From the NCBI RefSeq assembly GCF_033568475.1, contig NC_133120.1, forward strand, positions 96,614,151-96,678,150: DNA of 64,000 bases. Direction: 5' to 3'. The number at the start of each line of letters is the position of its first letter. Within the stretch, counting starts at the first letter, position 1. The stretch comes from Henckelia pumila (taxonomy: Eukaryota > Streptophyta > Magnoliopsida > Lamiales > Gesneriaceae). This document shows, piece after piece, positions 12,396 to 23,984 of this stretch. The notes beneath the pieces are model-generated. The model searched no databases, was not told the origin of the DNA, and saw only the letters and a program-made list of their open reading frames with translations. Position numbers and translations under genes: made by a program.

Positions 12396-12930
12396 GGGTA
12401 CCCACAATGCCAACTTTTTTCTTTTAAAAAAAGTTGAACCTGCAGGCTGCCCGCGTTGCAGCCTGCAGGTTCTAATTCCCAAGCTGAAGCTGGCGTCCGA
12501 AATAGGACGCCAGCTTCAGCATCCAATTTTTAATAAAAAAAAATTTAAAAATTGACTTGTGGTTGGACGCACTCTAAATTTGTGAAATGCATGGGGGCCA
12601 TTTAATTATTAATTTTTTTTAATTAAAATGTTAAGATTTTGAAATGTTAAATAAAAAATATCAAAATATAGTTAATCATCATTTTTCGTATTTAGAAGTA
12701 TTTTATTAAAATTAATTTTACTTTATTATAAAAAAATAAATTTAAATTAGTTAATAAATTAAAATTATATAATATGTATAGAATTGATTAGTGGGATCCT
12801 CAAAAAAGTTAGTTGTTGGGTTTAGGATTGTGGAGAAAAGTTATAAAAATTTTATTTTGTAATATAAATGATGTATTATAGTAGGTCCCACAAAAAAGTT
12901 GGGTTTTTTAGTTTAGGGTTACGGTTACCC
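12396..12930. mobile_element. Nested PIF/Harbinger-like MITE, 535 bp
   Basis: Begins GGGTACCCACAATG and ends CGGTTACCC, flanked on both sides by TAA (12393-12395 and 12931-12933). Inverted repeats are short and imperfect (GGGTACCC against GGGTAACC), so boundaries rest mainly on the TAA pair. It holds the two tandem hairpins at 12436-12520. Confidence 0.6.
12436..12520. repeat. Two adjacent perfect hairpins inside the nested MITE
   Basis: First: 15-bp arms GAACCTGCAGGCTGC (12436-12450) and its exact complement (12458-12472), 7-base loop. Second: 16-bp arms GCTGAAGCTGGCGTCC (12483-12498) and its exact complement (12505-12520), 6-base loop. Both are GC-rich islands in an AT-rich element and have no mismatches. 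Confidence 0.85.
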
Positions 12931-13441
12931 TAAGAAAGTCATTGTTAAAATCACTCTAATCACTTATTTATCAAACACTACCAAACTTTGATTTTTAGAT
13001 TTTCACATTTGTTTTCAAACACTACCAACTTTTGATTTTTCTTAACTTTTTTATAATCTATAAATTAATCACTTCTACAAAAGCACAATCTATTGCAAAC
13101 ACTCCCTAAGTTGAGTTAATGTAAGATTCTATATACCCGTCAGAGGATCGAATATCTATATCCTACCCAAATACCTTATTACATAATTTAGACATTTCTA
13201 AAAAAATACATAATATTTTAAATTATATTTTTAATTAAATATTTCAATATAAAAAATATCATAATATTTTTATAAATATAATAAATTATATTTTAGCTAT
13301 ACATGTTTTGATTTATTGATGAATTGTCATTTTATTAATATAAATGATAATATTATATCATAGTTAAAGAGAAAAATATTGTTTTATTATATACTTATAA
13401 ATATTTTTTAATATGTATTGTTTTTTAATATATAACTTATC

Positions 13442-13444
<3 letters not shown>

Positions 13445-13485
<41 letters not shown>
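13445..13485. repeat. (TA)n microsatellite
   Basis: About 41 bp of uninterrupted TA repeat in copy A; copy B has a much shorter run at the matching place (35213-35225). Confidence 0.9.
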
Positions 13486-13488
<3 letters not shown>

Positions 13489-15000
13489 AGTATGTTTGTA
13501 TTAGTAACAATTTAATAAAATTTTTATATCATGAGCATTATATATTTATTATATAAATATAAATTTATGGTTATAATTGTAATCAATAAAATAATTTTAA
13601 AAAATAAAATGTGTATATATTTGAATTTAATATTTTTTAATTGTTTATGAACCAATTTGATATTTTATAATTAGTCAATGTACTAAATCTAAAAAATTTT
13701 AGTAATATTCATAATGAAATTTTATAGAGTTTGAAAAAGACAAGTTATATTCAAACTTGATTTTTTAAAATTTTATGAAAGTCACTAAAAAAATCTGTAA
13801 AAGTCCATATATATTCAAATGTCAATATATCTCCAATGAATTTTATGAAATTCTTTAATAGAGATTTTAAAAACTTAAAATTAAAAATTTCCAATTTTTC
13901 CACCACTCGTGTCAATAGTTGTAGATATTTCTAATTGAACAATTATTTATTATTTTTTTCTCTTTCCAAATCACAAGCACACCGTCCTCTCATATCATGC
14001 TTCATCTTAACATCATTCATCATATCATTTCATTCATTATGAAACATCATTGTTTCATCGTAAATTCCGTCATAACTTTCATTTCATGAACATAAAACTT
14101 TACTCCATTACTTCATGCATGTCATAGATGATAAAAATCATACTTTCATATTGAACATAGGTTTCATGAATGAAATTTAGACATTTACATGCATCACATA
14201 GCGTAATCGATCCACGTAAGTCGTTCTTGTCGTTATTGACTTAAAACTTGAAACTTTTTGCATAAAAACTCTTAAATATATTTTAGAAGCCTTAAAAGAT
14301 CATAAAAATTAATTTAAGACCCTAAAATAACATAAAAAGAACTTGAAATTCGAAGGTTAGGCACGGCCGCTCCATTATCGGCGCGGGCGCGCTTAACCTG
14401 CGCAGATGGGTCTTCTTGCTCGCTCTGAAACTCTATTTTGAACCGGAATTTGAAAAAGTGGTAAACATGAAAATTGTAGCTCTGGATCTTGGCTTCCTAA
14501 TTCCGAAAACCTCACCTAAATTGGAGTTTTCAGTAAAACGTTATGCTCATTCTCCCCAGATGTGTCACTGCCGGAAATTCAAAACACTCTACACATTTTG
14601 GGGTGATTTTGACCAATCTTCCAAAATGATTTTGACAAAACCCAAAACATCAAAGTTGTAGATAAATAAGCTAGCTTTCAAATAAAATTAGCCTCATATC
14701 ATTTGGATCACTACACTAATTATTATCCTCAAAATCATAACAAGTATCGGTAATCCAGTGCCACCAAACACAACTTCAACACTTCAAACTTCAAACATAA
14801 ACTTCTTTTACCCAAAATCCTAACTACATAAATCATCAAACCTCATCTTCTTGTAATTGAAAATGGATTAACTAACTTCAAAACACTAAAATATTAAATG
14901 ATTTTGCTTCAAAACTTTTAAACCTTAAATACTGTAGTAGCCCGTACCCTAATTGAGTAATTAAAGGATTAATGCTAATTAATTCAATTAGGCATCGGAC

Positions 15001-15271
15001 GGATCGGAAGCTCCGAAGGCACGATCGGAAGCTCCGAACAGGATCGGAAGCTCCGATGAGCGATCGGAGGCACCGATGTTATTACGTCAGGCATGACGTG
15101 TGGTTGGATCGGAAGCTCCGATCAGGACCGGAGGCTCCGATCACCCCTATCCGAAGTCAACAAGTGATATTTTGACACGTGGCAGATCAGGATCTTTGGA
15201 AGCTCCGATGGAAGGATCGGACGTTCCGATCGAGGTTCGGACGTTCCGATCAAGGATCGGAAGTTCCGATC
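15001..15271. repeat. Palindromic U3 array in the Tekay 1 LTR (about 10 copies)
   Basis: About ten irregularly spaced units close to GATCGGAAGCTCCGATC, each nearly its own reverse complement; variants carry GGACGTTCC or GGAAGTTCC centres. The last unit ends 6 bp before the TATA box, the position expected for an upstream promoter or enhancer array. The 3' LTR repeats it at 20956-21226. Confidence 0.85.
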
Positions 15272-15277
15272 ATTGTC

Positions 15278-15285
15278 TATAAATA
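15278..15285 (+). promoter_or_regulatory. TATA box of the Tekay 1 LTR promoter
   Basis: TATAAATA in TCTATAAATAGAAGG, immediately after the palindrome array. The same box occurs at 21233-21240 in the 3' LTR and, in another U3 context, at 62555-62562 in Tekay 3. Confidence 0.75.
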
Positions 15286-16275
15286 GAAGGCCGAGACTTC
15301 ATTTCTCTTTGCCAATTCCGAGTTCTCCTTTCCTTTCTAGTCCTTTTGGAGCTGTTCTAGTCTTCTTAGGCTTGGTCCGGAGGTCGAAGAGGCGTTCGGT
15401 AGTCGTAGCGGAGTTGTGCCCAAGTTCTGGAGGCATCGACATCAAAGGGCTAACGACGGACGAAGGTATAGCTTTTGCTTCCTATAAATATTTAGGAGTA
15501 TGCAATAGCTTAGTTAAGGCTTTTAGAGCACTTTAATGATAGTAGTATCATTTGGCAGTGTAGAGCAGACTATAGGCGTGGACCTAGAGTTGGTAGAGCT
15601 TGCACTGTATTGAAGTACGGAAGTACTGTTCGAGATATCCTGACTGAGTATGCATGTATTATGTGACTGCATGATTTATATGCCATGATATTATGCTGCA
15701 TTCATTTGCATCTTGCTGTATCTCCTTCGAGATGTCTGTAGTAGGGTTGTACCCTATCCTGTTAGTGGATGGACTTCCATCGATTTGGGTCCGGCGTTTC
15801 CACGGTTATCTCGGTATGGGAGCCACCTCCTGAAGCGACGGCACAGCGTGCTACATACCAGGGCCCGGTCTGTCTCTGTTATCTGATCCTTGACCTCGTG
15901 TCTATAGGAAGTTCACTTTGCATGCATGTATACTCATACTCTCGCACTGAGCGTTTTATGCTCACGTCTCGTACTCTGTATTTTCTGGACACCCTATTCC
16001 ATGGGGCAGGTTTGCGATTGGACGAGGAGGGTGGATCCAGGAGGGGCTAGTCAGTGGTTGGCCAGCTGGAGCTTCGTCTAGGCTTTATTACTGTTGTTTG
16101 GGTTTATACAGCTATTCGATTTGGTTGTATATTATTGGATAATTACAGATTCCTTTACTTGGGATTGTATAATGTTATTGGATTCCGCAGTTTTATTCTG
16201 ATATCTGTTTTATTAAGTTAATTGTATGCATAAGTTATGTTTAGTAGGTGATCCGGGTAAGGGTCACTACATTTA

Positions 16276-16287
16276 TGGTATCAGAGC
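16276..16287 (+). other. Primer-binding site of Tekay 1
   Basis: TGGTATCAGAGC four bases after the LTR end; complementary to the 3' end of initiator tRNA-Met, the usual primer of plant chromoviruses. Confidence 0.9.
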
Positions 16288-16336
16288 ATGCAAAAGATTT
16301 CTTGGGATTTAGTCTCATCTTGAGGTATTTTTGTAG

Positions 16337-19300
16337 ATGTCAAATCGTGACGACCAGAGTTCTCATGGCAGTGTGGGTGGGCGTTGGGGTGATGCCGACC
16401 GGGAGCCTCGTCGAGAACGGCGTCATCGTCACCATGACGACGAGCGTTTCACTGTGCGTCGATTCTTAGCTATGGGTCCCAAGCCCTTAGTTGGAGGTGA
16501 GTCTCCGGAGGATGCGGAGAACTGGTTAGACCGCATGGAGACGACTTTTCAGACTTTCCAATGCACCGATGAGCAGAAGGTGGAGACCCTTGGCTATCTT
16601 CTGGATGGGCGTGCGCGCAGGTGGTGGAGGTTTACTTCTACACCTTTTGTTGCGGCGAGAGGAGTGGCCACCTGGGCCGAGTTCCGCACAGCTTTCCAAA
16701 AGCGGTATTTTCCTCCTGCACTCCGACAGTCGAAGGCAGGTGAGCTACTGAGTCTGCGACAGGGAGCCATGTCTATCGATGAGTATCAGCAGAGGTTCTT
16801 TGATCTGCTATCCTATTGCCCCGAGATTGCTGATAGCTCAGAGATGAAGTATAATCTGTTCCTTCAGGGCCTTAACCCTGAGATCCATGACCGTGTGGCG
16901 GTTGGTGACGACATGTCCTACGAGGGTTTGGTGAGTCGTTGTCACCAGGCGGAGGACAACATTCGGCGGAACAGGTCTTTCTCTCAGTCGAGACCTGCTA
17001 GTTCTTTGGGTCCCCGTGCCCAGTCATTCAAGAAGTCCGGGTCTACTTCTTCCTCTGGTTCGGGAGGTGTTGTCCATTACGGTAAGAAGGAGAAGTGTGA
17101 TCACTGTGGGAAGAACCATCCATCCAACAAGTGCCGCAGAGCTTCTGGAGCTTGTTTCCGTTGTGGAGAGACTGGTCATATCCGGAGGGATTGTCCACTG
17201 TCTGGGGGAGGTGGTTCTGGTTCTGGTACAGGATCGGGTTCTCAGGCTACCGTTCAGCAGAGGTCGCAGGGACAGTCTGCTGGGAGTTCTCATTTGAGGC
17301 CACGAGCTTCTGGCCAGGTGTTTGCCCTGAGACATGATCAGGCTGTGGAGGAGAATGAGAAAGTCATCGCAGGTACATTTATGCTTTATGGTATACCTGC
17401 TCTTGTACTTATTGACACTGGTGCATCTCATTCCTTCATTTCTGCACGTTTTGTTAAGAGGCATAAGTTACCATGCATTGCACTAGACGTAGTGATGTCT
17501 GTTTCTACTCCGACGGGCCAATCTTCTTTGGCTAAGCGTCTAGTGATGGGTTGCCCTTTAGAGTTCGAAGGGAACATTCTGTTAGCGAATCTCATGGTCC
17601 TGGCGATGGACGACTTTGATTGCATTCTGGGAATAGATGTGCTGACTACCTATCGAGCTTCAGTGGACTGCTATCAGAGATTAGTACGCTTTCATCCGGA
17701 AGGGAGTGAGAGTTGGTTTTTCTATGGTGAGGGAGCGCGACCCCCGATGCCTTTGGTATCAGCTTTGAGAGCCTGTCGAGCTCTGGAGTCTGGCGGGAAA
17801 GGCTACCTTATCTATGCAGTTGATTTGTCCGCTGAGAGTATTGGGATAGAGAGCATTCCTGTTGTGGATGAATTTCCAGATGTGTTTCCTGATGAGATTC
17901 CGGGTTTTCCTCCTGCTAGGGAAGTCGAGTTTGGCATAGAGTTGATGCCGGGTACTTCGCCTAATTCTAGAGCACCGTATCGTCTGGCTCCGTCAGAGAT
18001 GCGTGAGTTAAAGAATCAGCTACAGGATCTTTTAGACAAGGGGTACATTCGTCCTAGTGTATCCCCTTGGGGAGCTCCTGTTCTCTTCGTGAAGAAGAAG
18101 GATGGGTCGATGCGGCTGTGCATTGACTACCGGCAGCTGAATCGAGTGACTGTGAAGAACAAGTATCCGTTGCCTCGTGTTGATGACTTGTTTGACCAGC
18201 TGCAGGGCACATCAATTTACTCCAAGATTGACTTGAGATCTGGGTATCATCAGTTGAGAGTCCGTGATCAGGACGTAGCCAAGACTGCATTCCGTACTCG
18301 CTATGGGCATTACGAGTTCCTAGTGATGCCATTTGGTTTGACTAATGCGCCGGCTATATTCATGGATCTGATGAACCGTGTCTTCAGGGAGTATTTGGAC
18401 AAGTTTGTCGTGGTCTTCATAGACGACATCTTGGTGTATTCGCGTAATACGGAAGAGCATGTTTCTCACTTGCGGTTGGTACTGCAGACTCTTCGAGATG
18501 AGCAATTGTACGCCAAGCTGAGCAAGTGTGAGTTCTGGATGGATAGAGTGGTTTTTCTTGGCCATATCATATCCAGGGAGGGGATTTCTGTTGATCCAAG
18601 CAAGATTGAAGCGGTACTTAATTGGTCGCGTCCGACGACAGTTGCTGAGATCCGTAGTTTTCTGGGTCTAGCAGGGTATTATCGTCGCTTCATTCTGAAC
18701 TTCTCTCAGTTAGCTCGACCGTTGACGCAGCTTACCCGCAAGGGTGTGGATTTTGAGTGGTCCTCCGAGTGTGAGGAGAATTTCCGTGAGCTTCGACGGC
18801 GGTTGACTTCTGCACCGGTGTTAGCATTACCGTCAGGATCTGGAGGGTATGTAGTTTACACGGATGCTTCTCTTCAGGGGTTAGGTTGTGTCCTGACTCA
18901 GAATGGGCATGTGATCGCATACGCTTCTAGACAGCTGAAGCTTCACGAGGACAACTACCCAGTCCATGATTTGGAGTTAGCAGCCATTGTGTTCGCTTTG
19001 AAGATCTGGCGTCATTATCTTTATGGCGAGAAATTTGAGATCTTCACCGACCATAAGAGTCTCAAGTATTTGTTCACTCAGGCAGAATTGAACATGAGAC
19101 AGAGACGTTGGATGGACTTGCTTAAGGACTATGATTGCGAGATTAAGTACCATACGGGAGCTGCTAATCTCACCGCTGATGCTTTGAGTCGCAAGGTGCG
19201 ACTATCCGCACTTCAGACTTGTTCGATGTCTAGTGCGATCAGTGACTGTTGTACTTCAGGTTATACCTTCAAGCATAAGAAAGGTATGCAGAGTATCCAG

Positions 19301-19726
19301 ATGTTTGCGATATTATCTGAGTCAGCCTTGCATTCGCGGATCCGAGATGCTCAGATGTCTGATTCAAAGACCCAGCGTTTAGCTCGTCTAGCTAACGAGG
19401 GTAGCTCGTCTGGATTTCATTATCAGTCAGATGGCTTTCTGTGTTTGTCTGGTAGGTTTGTGATTCCACAGGATGAAGAGTTGCGAGAGGAGATTTTATC
19501 TCAGGCACATCGCACTAAGTTGAGTATTCATCCTGGGAGCAACAAGATGTACAAGGATCTACGTACTCGTTTCTGGTGGAAGGGAATGAAACGCAGTGTT
19601 ATCAGTTTGTTTCGAGATGTTTGGTGTGTCAACAGGTCAAGGCAGAGCACCGACGACCTGGAGGATTGCTTCACAGTCTGCCTATTCCTGAATGGAAATG
19701 GGAGTTTATCACTATGGACTTTGTGA
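16337..19726 (+). pseudogene. gag-pol of Tekay 1, first part (gag to integrase zinc domain), frameshifted
   Basis: The ORF of 1129 codons starts 50 bases after the primer site. A gag domain spans about 45-210 ([15 protein letters not shown]). Two Cys-rich knuckles follow: [13 protein letters not shown] at about 254 and [14 protein letters not shown] at about 273-286. The protease [10 protein letters not shown] is at about 358-367. Reverse transcriptase has the catalytic FIDDILVYS at about 694-702. RNase H has TDASLQGLG, and the start of the integrase HHCC domain ([10 protein letters not shown]) follows. After RSVIS (near 19605) the frame is lost: the expected CxxC half of the integrase zinc finger continues in the next frame. 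The last about 40 residues of this ORF are therefore spurious. Confidence 0.92.
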
Positions 19727-20751
19727 CCCATTTGCCGGTATCCCCGAGGAACTGTGATGCTATCTGGGTTGTGGTGGACCGACTCACCAAGTCAGCGCAT
19801 TTCATTGCCTATAGCCGAGAGTACTCTGTGGATCGCATGGCACGGATGTACATTCAGGAGATCGTCCGACTTCATGGAGTGCCTGTGAGCATTGTCAGCG
19901 ATCGGGACCCCAGGTTTACTTCTAGATTCTGGGGGAGTGTTCAGCGTGCGATGGGTACTACTCTCAGTTTGAGTACAGCCTATCATCCGGAGACTGATGG
20001 TCAGTCAGAGCGCACTATCCGTACGTTAGAGGATATGCTTAGAGCGTGCGTCTTGGATTTTGGTTCAGCCTGGCAGGATCATTTGCTGTTGATCGAGTTC
20101 GCTTACAACAACAGCTATCACACTAGTATTGGGATGGCACCTTTTGAAGCGTTGTATGGGCGACGTTGTCGTACTCCACTCTTCTGGAAAGAAGTGGGGG
20201 AGAGACAGGCTGAAGGACCGGAGTTTATCCAGTAGGCGATAGACATTGTTGATCAGATCAAGAAACGGATTAAGACTGCCCAGGATCGTCAGGCCAGTTA
20301 TGCTAATATCAAGCGTAGGCCTTTGCAGTTCGAGGTCGGGGAGAAAGTGTTTCTGAGAGTGTCACCTTTCCGCAAGATTCTCAGATTTGGCCTTAAGGGC
20401 AAGTTGTCTCCCAGATTTATCGGTCCGTTTGAGATCTTGGAGAGTATTGGCGATTTGGCTTATCGACTAGCATTGCCACCGTATCTATCCAGTATTCACG
20501 ACGTGTTCCACGTATCTCTGTTGCGACGGTATGTGGCGGATGAATCTCATATTCTGCAGCGGTCTGAGGTTCAGGTAGACAAGGATTTGACTTATGTTGA
20601 GAAACCTCTTCGTATCCTGGATTATAAGGATAAGGTTTTACGGAACAAAGTCATTCCTTTGGTTTTAATTCAGTGGCAGCGCCGAGGCACTGAGGAAGCT
20701 ACTTGGGAGCTTGAGGACAGGATGCGTAAAGACCATCCTGAGTTGTTTTGA
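19606..20751 (+). pseudogene. gag-pol of Tekay 1, second part (integrase core and chromodomain-like end), with internal stop
   Basis: Frame 1 resumes with the integrase CxxC ([16 protein letters not shown]), then the DDE core ([28 protein letters not shown]) and the C-terminal GPFEIL and chromodomain-like [10 protein letters not shown] segment, ending at 20751. An in-frame TAG at 20233-20235 (after GPEFIQ) cuts the integrase from its tail; the frame is open on both sides of it. Integrase inserts the cDNA, and the chromodomain-like tail is thought to steer chromoviruses to heterochromatin. Neither would be made intact here. Confidence 0.9.
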
Positions 20752-20874
20752 TTTCATTCTTTAAGTTGTATTCAGTTGCAAACTCTGTAAACGTTTGATT
20801 TGAATAAAGAATGTTTCTGATTTCTGTATTTTACATTCGGTACTTAAGATCTGATTTCGAGGACGAAATATCTT

Positions 20875-20887
20875 AAGTGGGGGAGAA
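20875..20887 (+). other. Polypurine tract of Tekay 1
   Basis: AAGTGGGGGAGAA immediately before the 3' LTR; it follows the GAGGACGAAAT motif common at the end of plant chromovirus internal regions. Confidence 0.85.
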
Positions 20888-22226
20888 TGTAGTAGCCCGT
20901 ACCCTAATTGAGTAATTAAAGGATTAATGCTAATTAATTCAATTAGGCATCGGACGGATCGGAAGCTCCGAAGGCACGATCGGAAGCTCCGAACAGGATC
21001 GGAAGCTCCGATGAGCGATCGGAGGCACCGATGTTATTACGTCAGGCATGACGTGTGGTTGGATCGGAAGCTCCGATCAGGACCGGAGGCTCCGATCACC
21101 CCTATCCGAAGTCAACAAGTGATATTTTGACACGTGGCAGATCAGGATCTTCGGAAGCTCCGATGGCAGGATCGGACGTTCCGATCGAGGTTCGGACGTT
21201 CCGATCAAGGATCGGAAGTTCCGATCGTTGTCTATAAATAGAAGGCCGAGACTTCATTTCTCTTTGCCAATTCCGAGTTCTCCTTTCCTTTCTAGTCCTT
21301 TTGGAGCTGTTCTAGTCTTCTTAGGCTTGGTCCGGAGGTCGAAGAGGCGTTCGGTAGTCGTAGCGGAGTTGTGCCCAAGTTCTGGAGGCATCGACATCAA
21401 AGGGCTAACGACGGACGAAGGTATAGCTTTTGCTTCCTATAAATATTTAGGAGTATGCAATAGCTTAGTTAAGGCTTTTAGAGCACTTTAATGATAGTAG
21501 TATCATTTGGCAGTGTAGAGCAGACTATAGGCGTGGACCTAGAGTTGGTAGAGCTTGCACTGTATTGAGGTACGGAAGTACTGTTCGAGATATCCTGACT
21601 GAGTATGCATGTATTATGTGACTGCATGATTTATATGTCATGATATTATGCTGCATTCATTTGCATCTTGTTGTATCTCCTTCGAGATGTCTGTAGTAGG
21701 GTTGTACCCTATCCTGTTAGTGGATGGACTTCCATCGATTTGGGTCCGGCGTTTCCACGGTTATCTCGGTATGGGAGCCACCTCCTGAAGCGACGGCACA
21801 GCGTGCTACATACCAGGGCCCGGTCTGTCTCTGTTATCTGATCCTTGACCTCGTGTCTATAGGGAGTTCACTTTGCATGCATGTATACTCATACTCTCGC
21901 ACTGAGCGTTTTATGCTCACGTCTCGTACTCTGTATTTTCTGGACACCCTATTCCATGGGGCAGGTTTGCGATTGGACGAGGAGGGTGGATCCAGGAGGG
22001 GCTAGTCAGTGGTTGGCCAGCTGGAGCTTCGTCTAGGCTTTATTACTGTTGTTTGGGTTTATACAGCTATTCGATTTGGTTGTATATTATTGGATAATTA
22101 CAGATTCCTTTACTTGGGATTGTATAATGTTATTGGATTCCGCAGTTTTATTCTGATATCTGTTTTATTAAGTTAATTGTATGCATAAGTTCTGTTTAGT
22201 AGGTGATCCGGGTAAGGGTCACTACA
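20888..22226 (+). mobile_element. 3' LTR of Tekay 1
   Basis: 1339 bp, same ends, array and TATA box as the 5' LTR, about 8 substitutions by eye, flanked at the right by target duplication AATAC. Confidence 0.95.
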
Positions 22227-23316
22227 AATACTATCAAAATTTCTCAACTTCTTCAAAATCTCAAAAATTCATTTTCTTTCAATTAAACATCAATTTCTCA
22301 CCTTTAAAACTTTCAATAACATCATAATATTCAAAGATTCATTATTTTCTACACATCTATCAAAAACTTGTCAAGAACGACCACGTTTCACAATTTTAAC
22401 AATTCATAACTTGACACTCGTAATTTCATGCTTCTTCAAAATCATAAACCATTAAAACCTGCACATAAACATACATTTTCATATTAAAATAATTATAATC
22501 TTGAATGGGTTTCAAAATCTTAAAATACTTGTTGAAAAACTTGCCTTGAATAAAGATCGAGAAGATCCGGAACCTCGGCAACGGACTAACCTTGGCGCAA
22601 ATGGAATTTTGGAAGCTAAACTACTTTGAATTTGGGGAAGCCGATGGAACCAAGAAATGAAGAGGGAAGAAGAATGGAAGGAAAGAGAATGAATGGGAAA
22701 AAGTTGACGTGAAGAGGGGGGATGATAGAATAATGGGGTGGGGTTGAGCATGTAGTAGGAGGGGGAAACCATAGATTAATGAGGTGGGTAAATGGTAGAT
22801 GGATGAGGTGACGTTTAATTAATAAATAACGTGTGTTGATTACTTAAAACACATTCAGGTCACACGTTTCGAAACGAACTGATAAAATATTCCACCTCTT
22901 GAAGATTAAAGTAAAATTATTACAATATTATACTTAAAATACTCGTAAAAATAATTCCTACGATCTCGTTCATAGGTTAGCTTCGTTCCGTGAGTTCAGA
23001 ATCAAACTCGCCCTGAAATGATTAGTTCAACCGAGAACGTTAAAACATTAAACACACAAATCATGAAATCATATACATAATCATAACTTAAAATAATTTA
23101 AAATATAAAACCATTAAATCAAGCATAACCTTTTAAATCATGAATAATAAAATGAAATAACTAAACATCATTTAACACAATAAAACATTTAAATGACAAA
23201 AACATTTAAATAGCAATAACATTTAAATCATAAATAATCAAATGAAATAACTTAAAATTCATTTAAAATTTCTTTAATAAATCAAGAATAGTTTTATGGA
23301 TTTTCTGGATATTACA

Positions 23317-23337
23317 ATCTACCCTCCTTAAAAGAAT
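23317..23337 (-). other. Polypurine tract of the LARD-like element
   Basis: Minus-strand TTTTAAGGAGGGTAGAT preceded by GAGGACGAAATTC and abutting the 3' LTR start TGTAATATCC. It fixes the element's minus orientation. Confidence 0.8.
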
Positions 23338-23730
23338 TTCGTCCTCGAAATTTGACTGATCAATCTCCAAAAATATAAATTTTCCTCAACTAATCCATAC
23401 AATCCCACACTTACATGTCTAATTTCCAATATTATTGTCTTATAAATCAACAATCTGCTGCGCACTCTGATAAAATAATATATCGCTCTTATTTGCAATT
23501 TTAACCTTATCAAACCAAAACACATATGTTTGAATCTTCCACGAATCCGCTTGATGATTTAATTTAGATCGAAACATATCTTTTCAAGTCGGCTGTGAAT
23601 CTGCTTTAAGACTTAATTCAGATCACCAAAATCCTCAAAATCTTCAGACACGTGATTCCTACTCCTAACGCTAGCTAAAGGTCAAAGAAAACGATAACAA
23701 AACGGCTTGTTTTTTTTTTCCTTCTTTTGC

Positions 23731-23740
23731 CCTATAAATA
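23731..23740 (+). promoter_or_regulatory. Possible TATA box upstream of the small ORF
   Basis: CCTATAAATA, 80 bases upstream of the ATG at 23820, followed by a C/T/A-rich leader typical of plant 5' untranslated regions. Antisense to the surrounding retroelement. Confidence 0.4.
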
Positions 23741-23819
23741 TGATCACAAAACAAATTTTAATCACACTCAACTTACTCTTTCTCTCCCAAGTTATTTCTC
23801 CAAGATTTCCAAGAAAAAG

Positions 23820-23984
23820 ATGGGATTTGCAATGTTACTCTTTGTAACTATTATGATTGTCCTATTCACGGGCCTTATATTTTTCGGTGAATATCCATCA
23901 CAAGTCTTTTATTTGTTCTTACTTATGCTTGTACTCTTTGTTCTTCCCTTATATTGTATTTTCATAATGATAGAATTTTACTAA
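23820..23984 (+). CDS. Unidentified 54-residue hydrophobic peptide ORF, antisense inside the LARD-like element
   Basis: Starts at MGFAMLLFVTIMIVLF in a good plant start context (AAAAAGATGGG) and ends IFIMIEFY. Two long hydrophobic stretches (about residues 3-22 and 29-51) separated by GEYPSQ suggest a two-pass membrane peptide. An in-frame upstream ATG at 23727 lies before the TATA box and is unlikely to be used. I recognise no family. It could be a captured host gene fragment or a chance ORF in T-rich DNA; 54 codons is weak evidence. Confidence 0.3.
   Translation: MGFAMLLFVTIMIVLFTGLIFFGEYPSQVFYLFLLMLVLFVLPLYCIFIMIEFY

Larger units (their letters stand above)
12225..13106. mobile_element. 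PIF/Harbinger-like MITE, 882 bp including a nested one
   Basis: Perfect 14-bp terminal inverted repeats GGGAGTGTTTGCAA / TTGCAAACACTCCC. The right flank is TAA (13107-13109) and the left is CAA (12222-12224), a one-base-decayed TAA duplication. Copy B has no element at the matching place near 34795. Non-coding. A second MITE is nested at 12396-12930. Confidence 0.8.
14933..16271 (+). mobile_element. 5' LTR of Tekay 1
   Basis: TGTAGTAGCCC...GGTCACTACA. U3 holds a ten-copy palindromic repeat array (15001-15271) directly upstream of the TATA box TATAAATA (15278-15285). ORFs predicted here recur in the 3' LTR and are not genes. Confidence 0.95.
14933..22226 (+). mobile_element. Tekay/Del-like Ty3/Gypsy chromovirus 1 (complete, 7.3 kb, coding region broken)
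   Basis: Both LTRs are 1339 bp, with perfect 5-bp target duplication AATAC (14928-14932 and 22227-22231), a tRNA-Met primer site, gag-pol and polypurine tract. By eye the LTRs differ at about 8 positions (0.6 percent), so insertion is recent. The polyprotein ends in a chromodomain-like segment ([19 protein letters not shown]), as in Tekay/Del elements. One frameshift (about 19605) and one in-frame TAG (20233-20235) disable pol. Confidence 0.95.
13991..23316 (-). mobile_element. 3' LTR of the LARD-like element (split by Tekay 1; 3' end truncated)
   Basis: Minus-strand start TGTAATATCCAG at 23316 directly follows the polypurine tract. The LTR continues to 22227, is broken by Tekay 1 (14933-22226, target AATAC), resumes at 14932 and stops at 13991 inside the LTR. 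Sequence 13991-14932 plus 22227-23121 matches 25908-27727. The LTR end (ACGTCACA) seen at 24715 is missing here. Confidence 0.75.

Noticed and set aside
14972-15282. CRISPR-like look of the spaced palindromes in the Tekay LTR
   Set aside because: Plant nuclear retrotransposon context, palindromic variable repeats, irregular spacing and no unique spacers or cas genes.
15273-16050. ORFs 15273-15536 and 15769-16050, repeated at 21228-21491 and 21724-22005
   Set aside because: They lie in both LTRs of Tekay 1, with no family match; identity between copies only reflects LTR identity.
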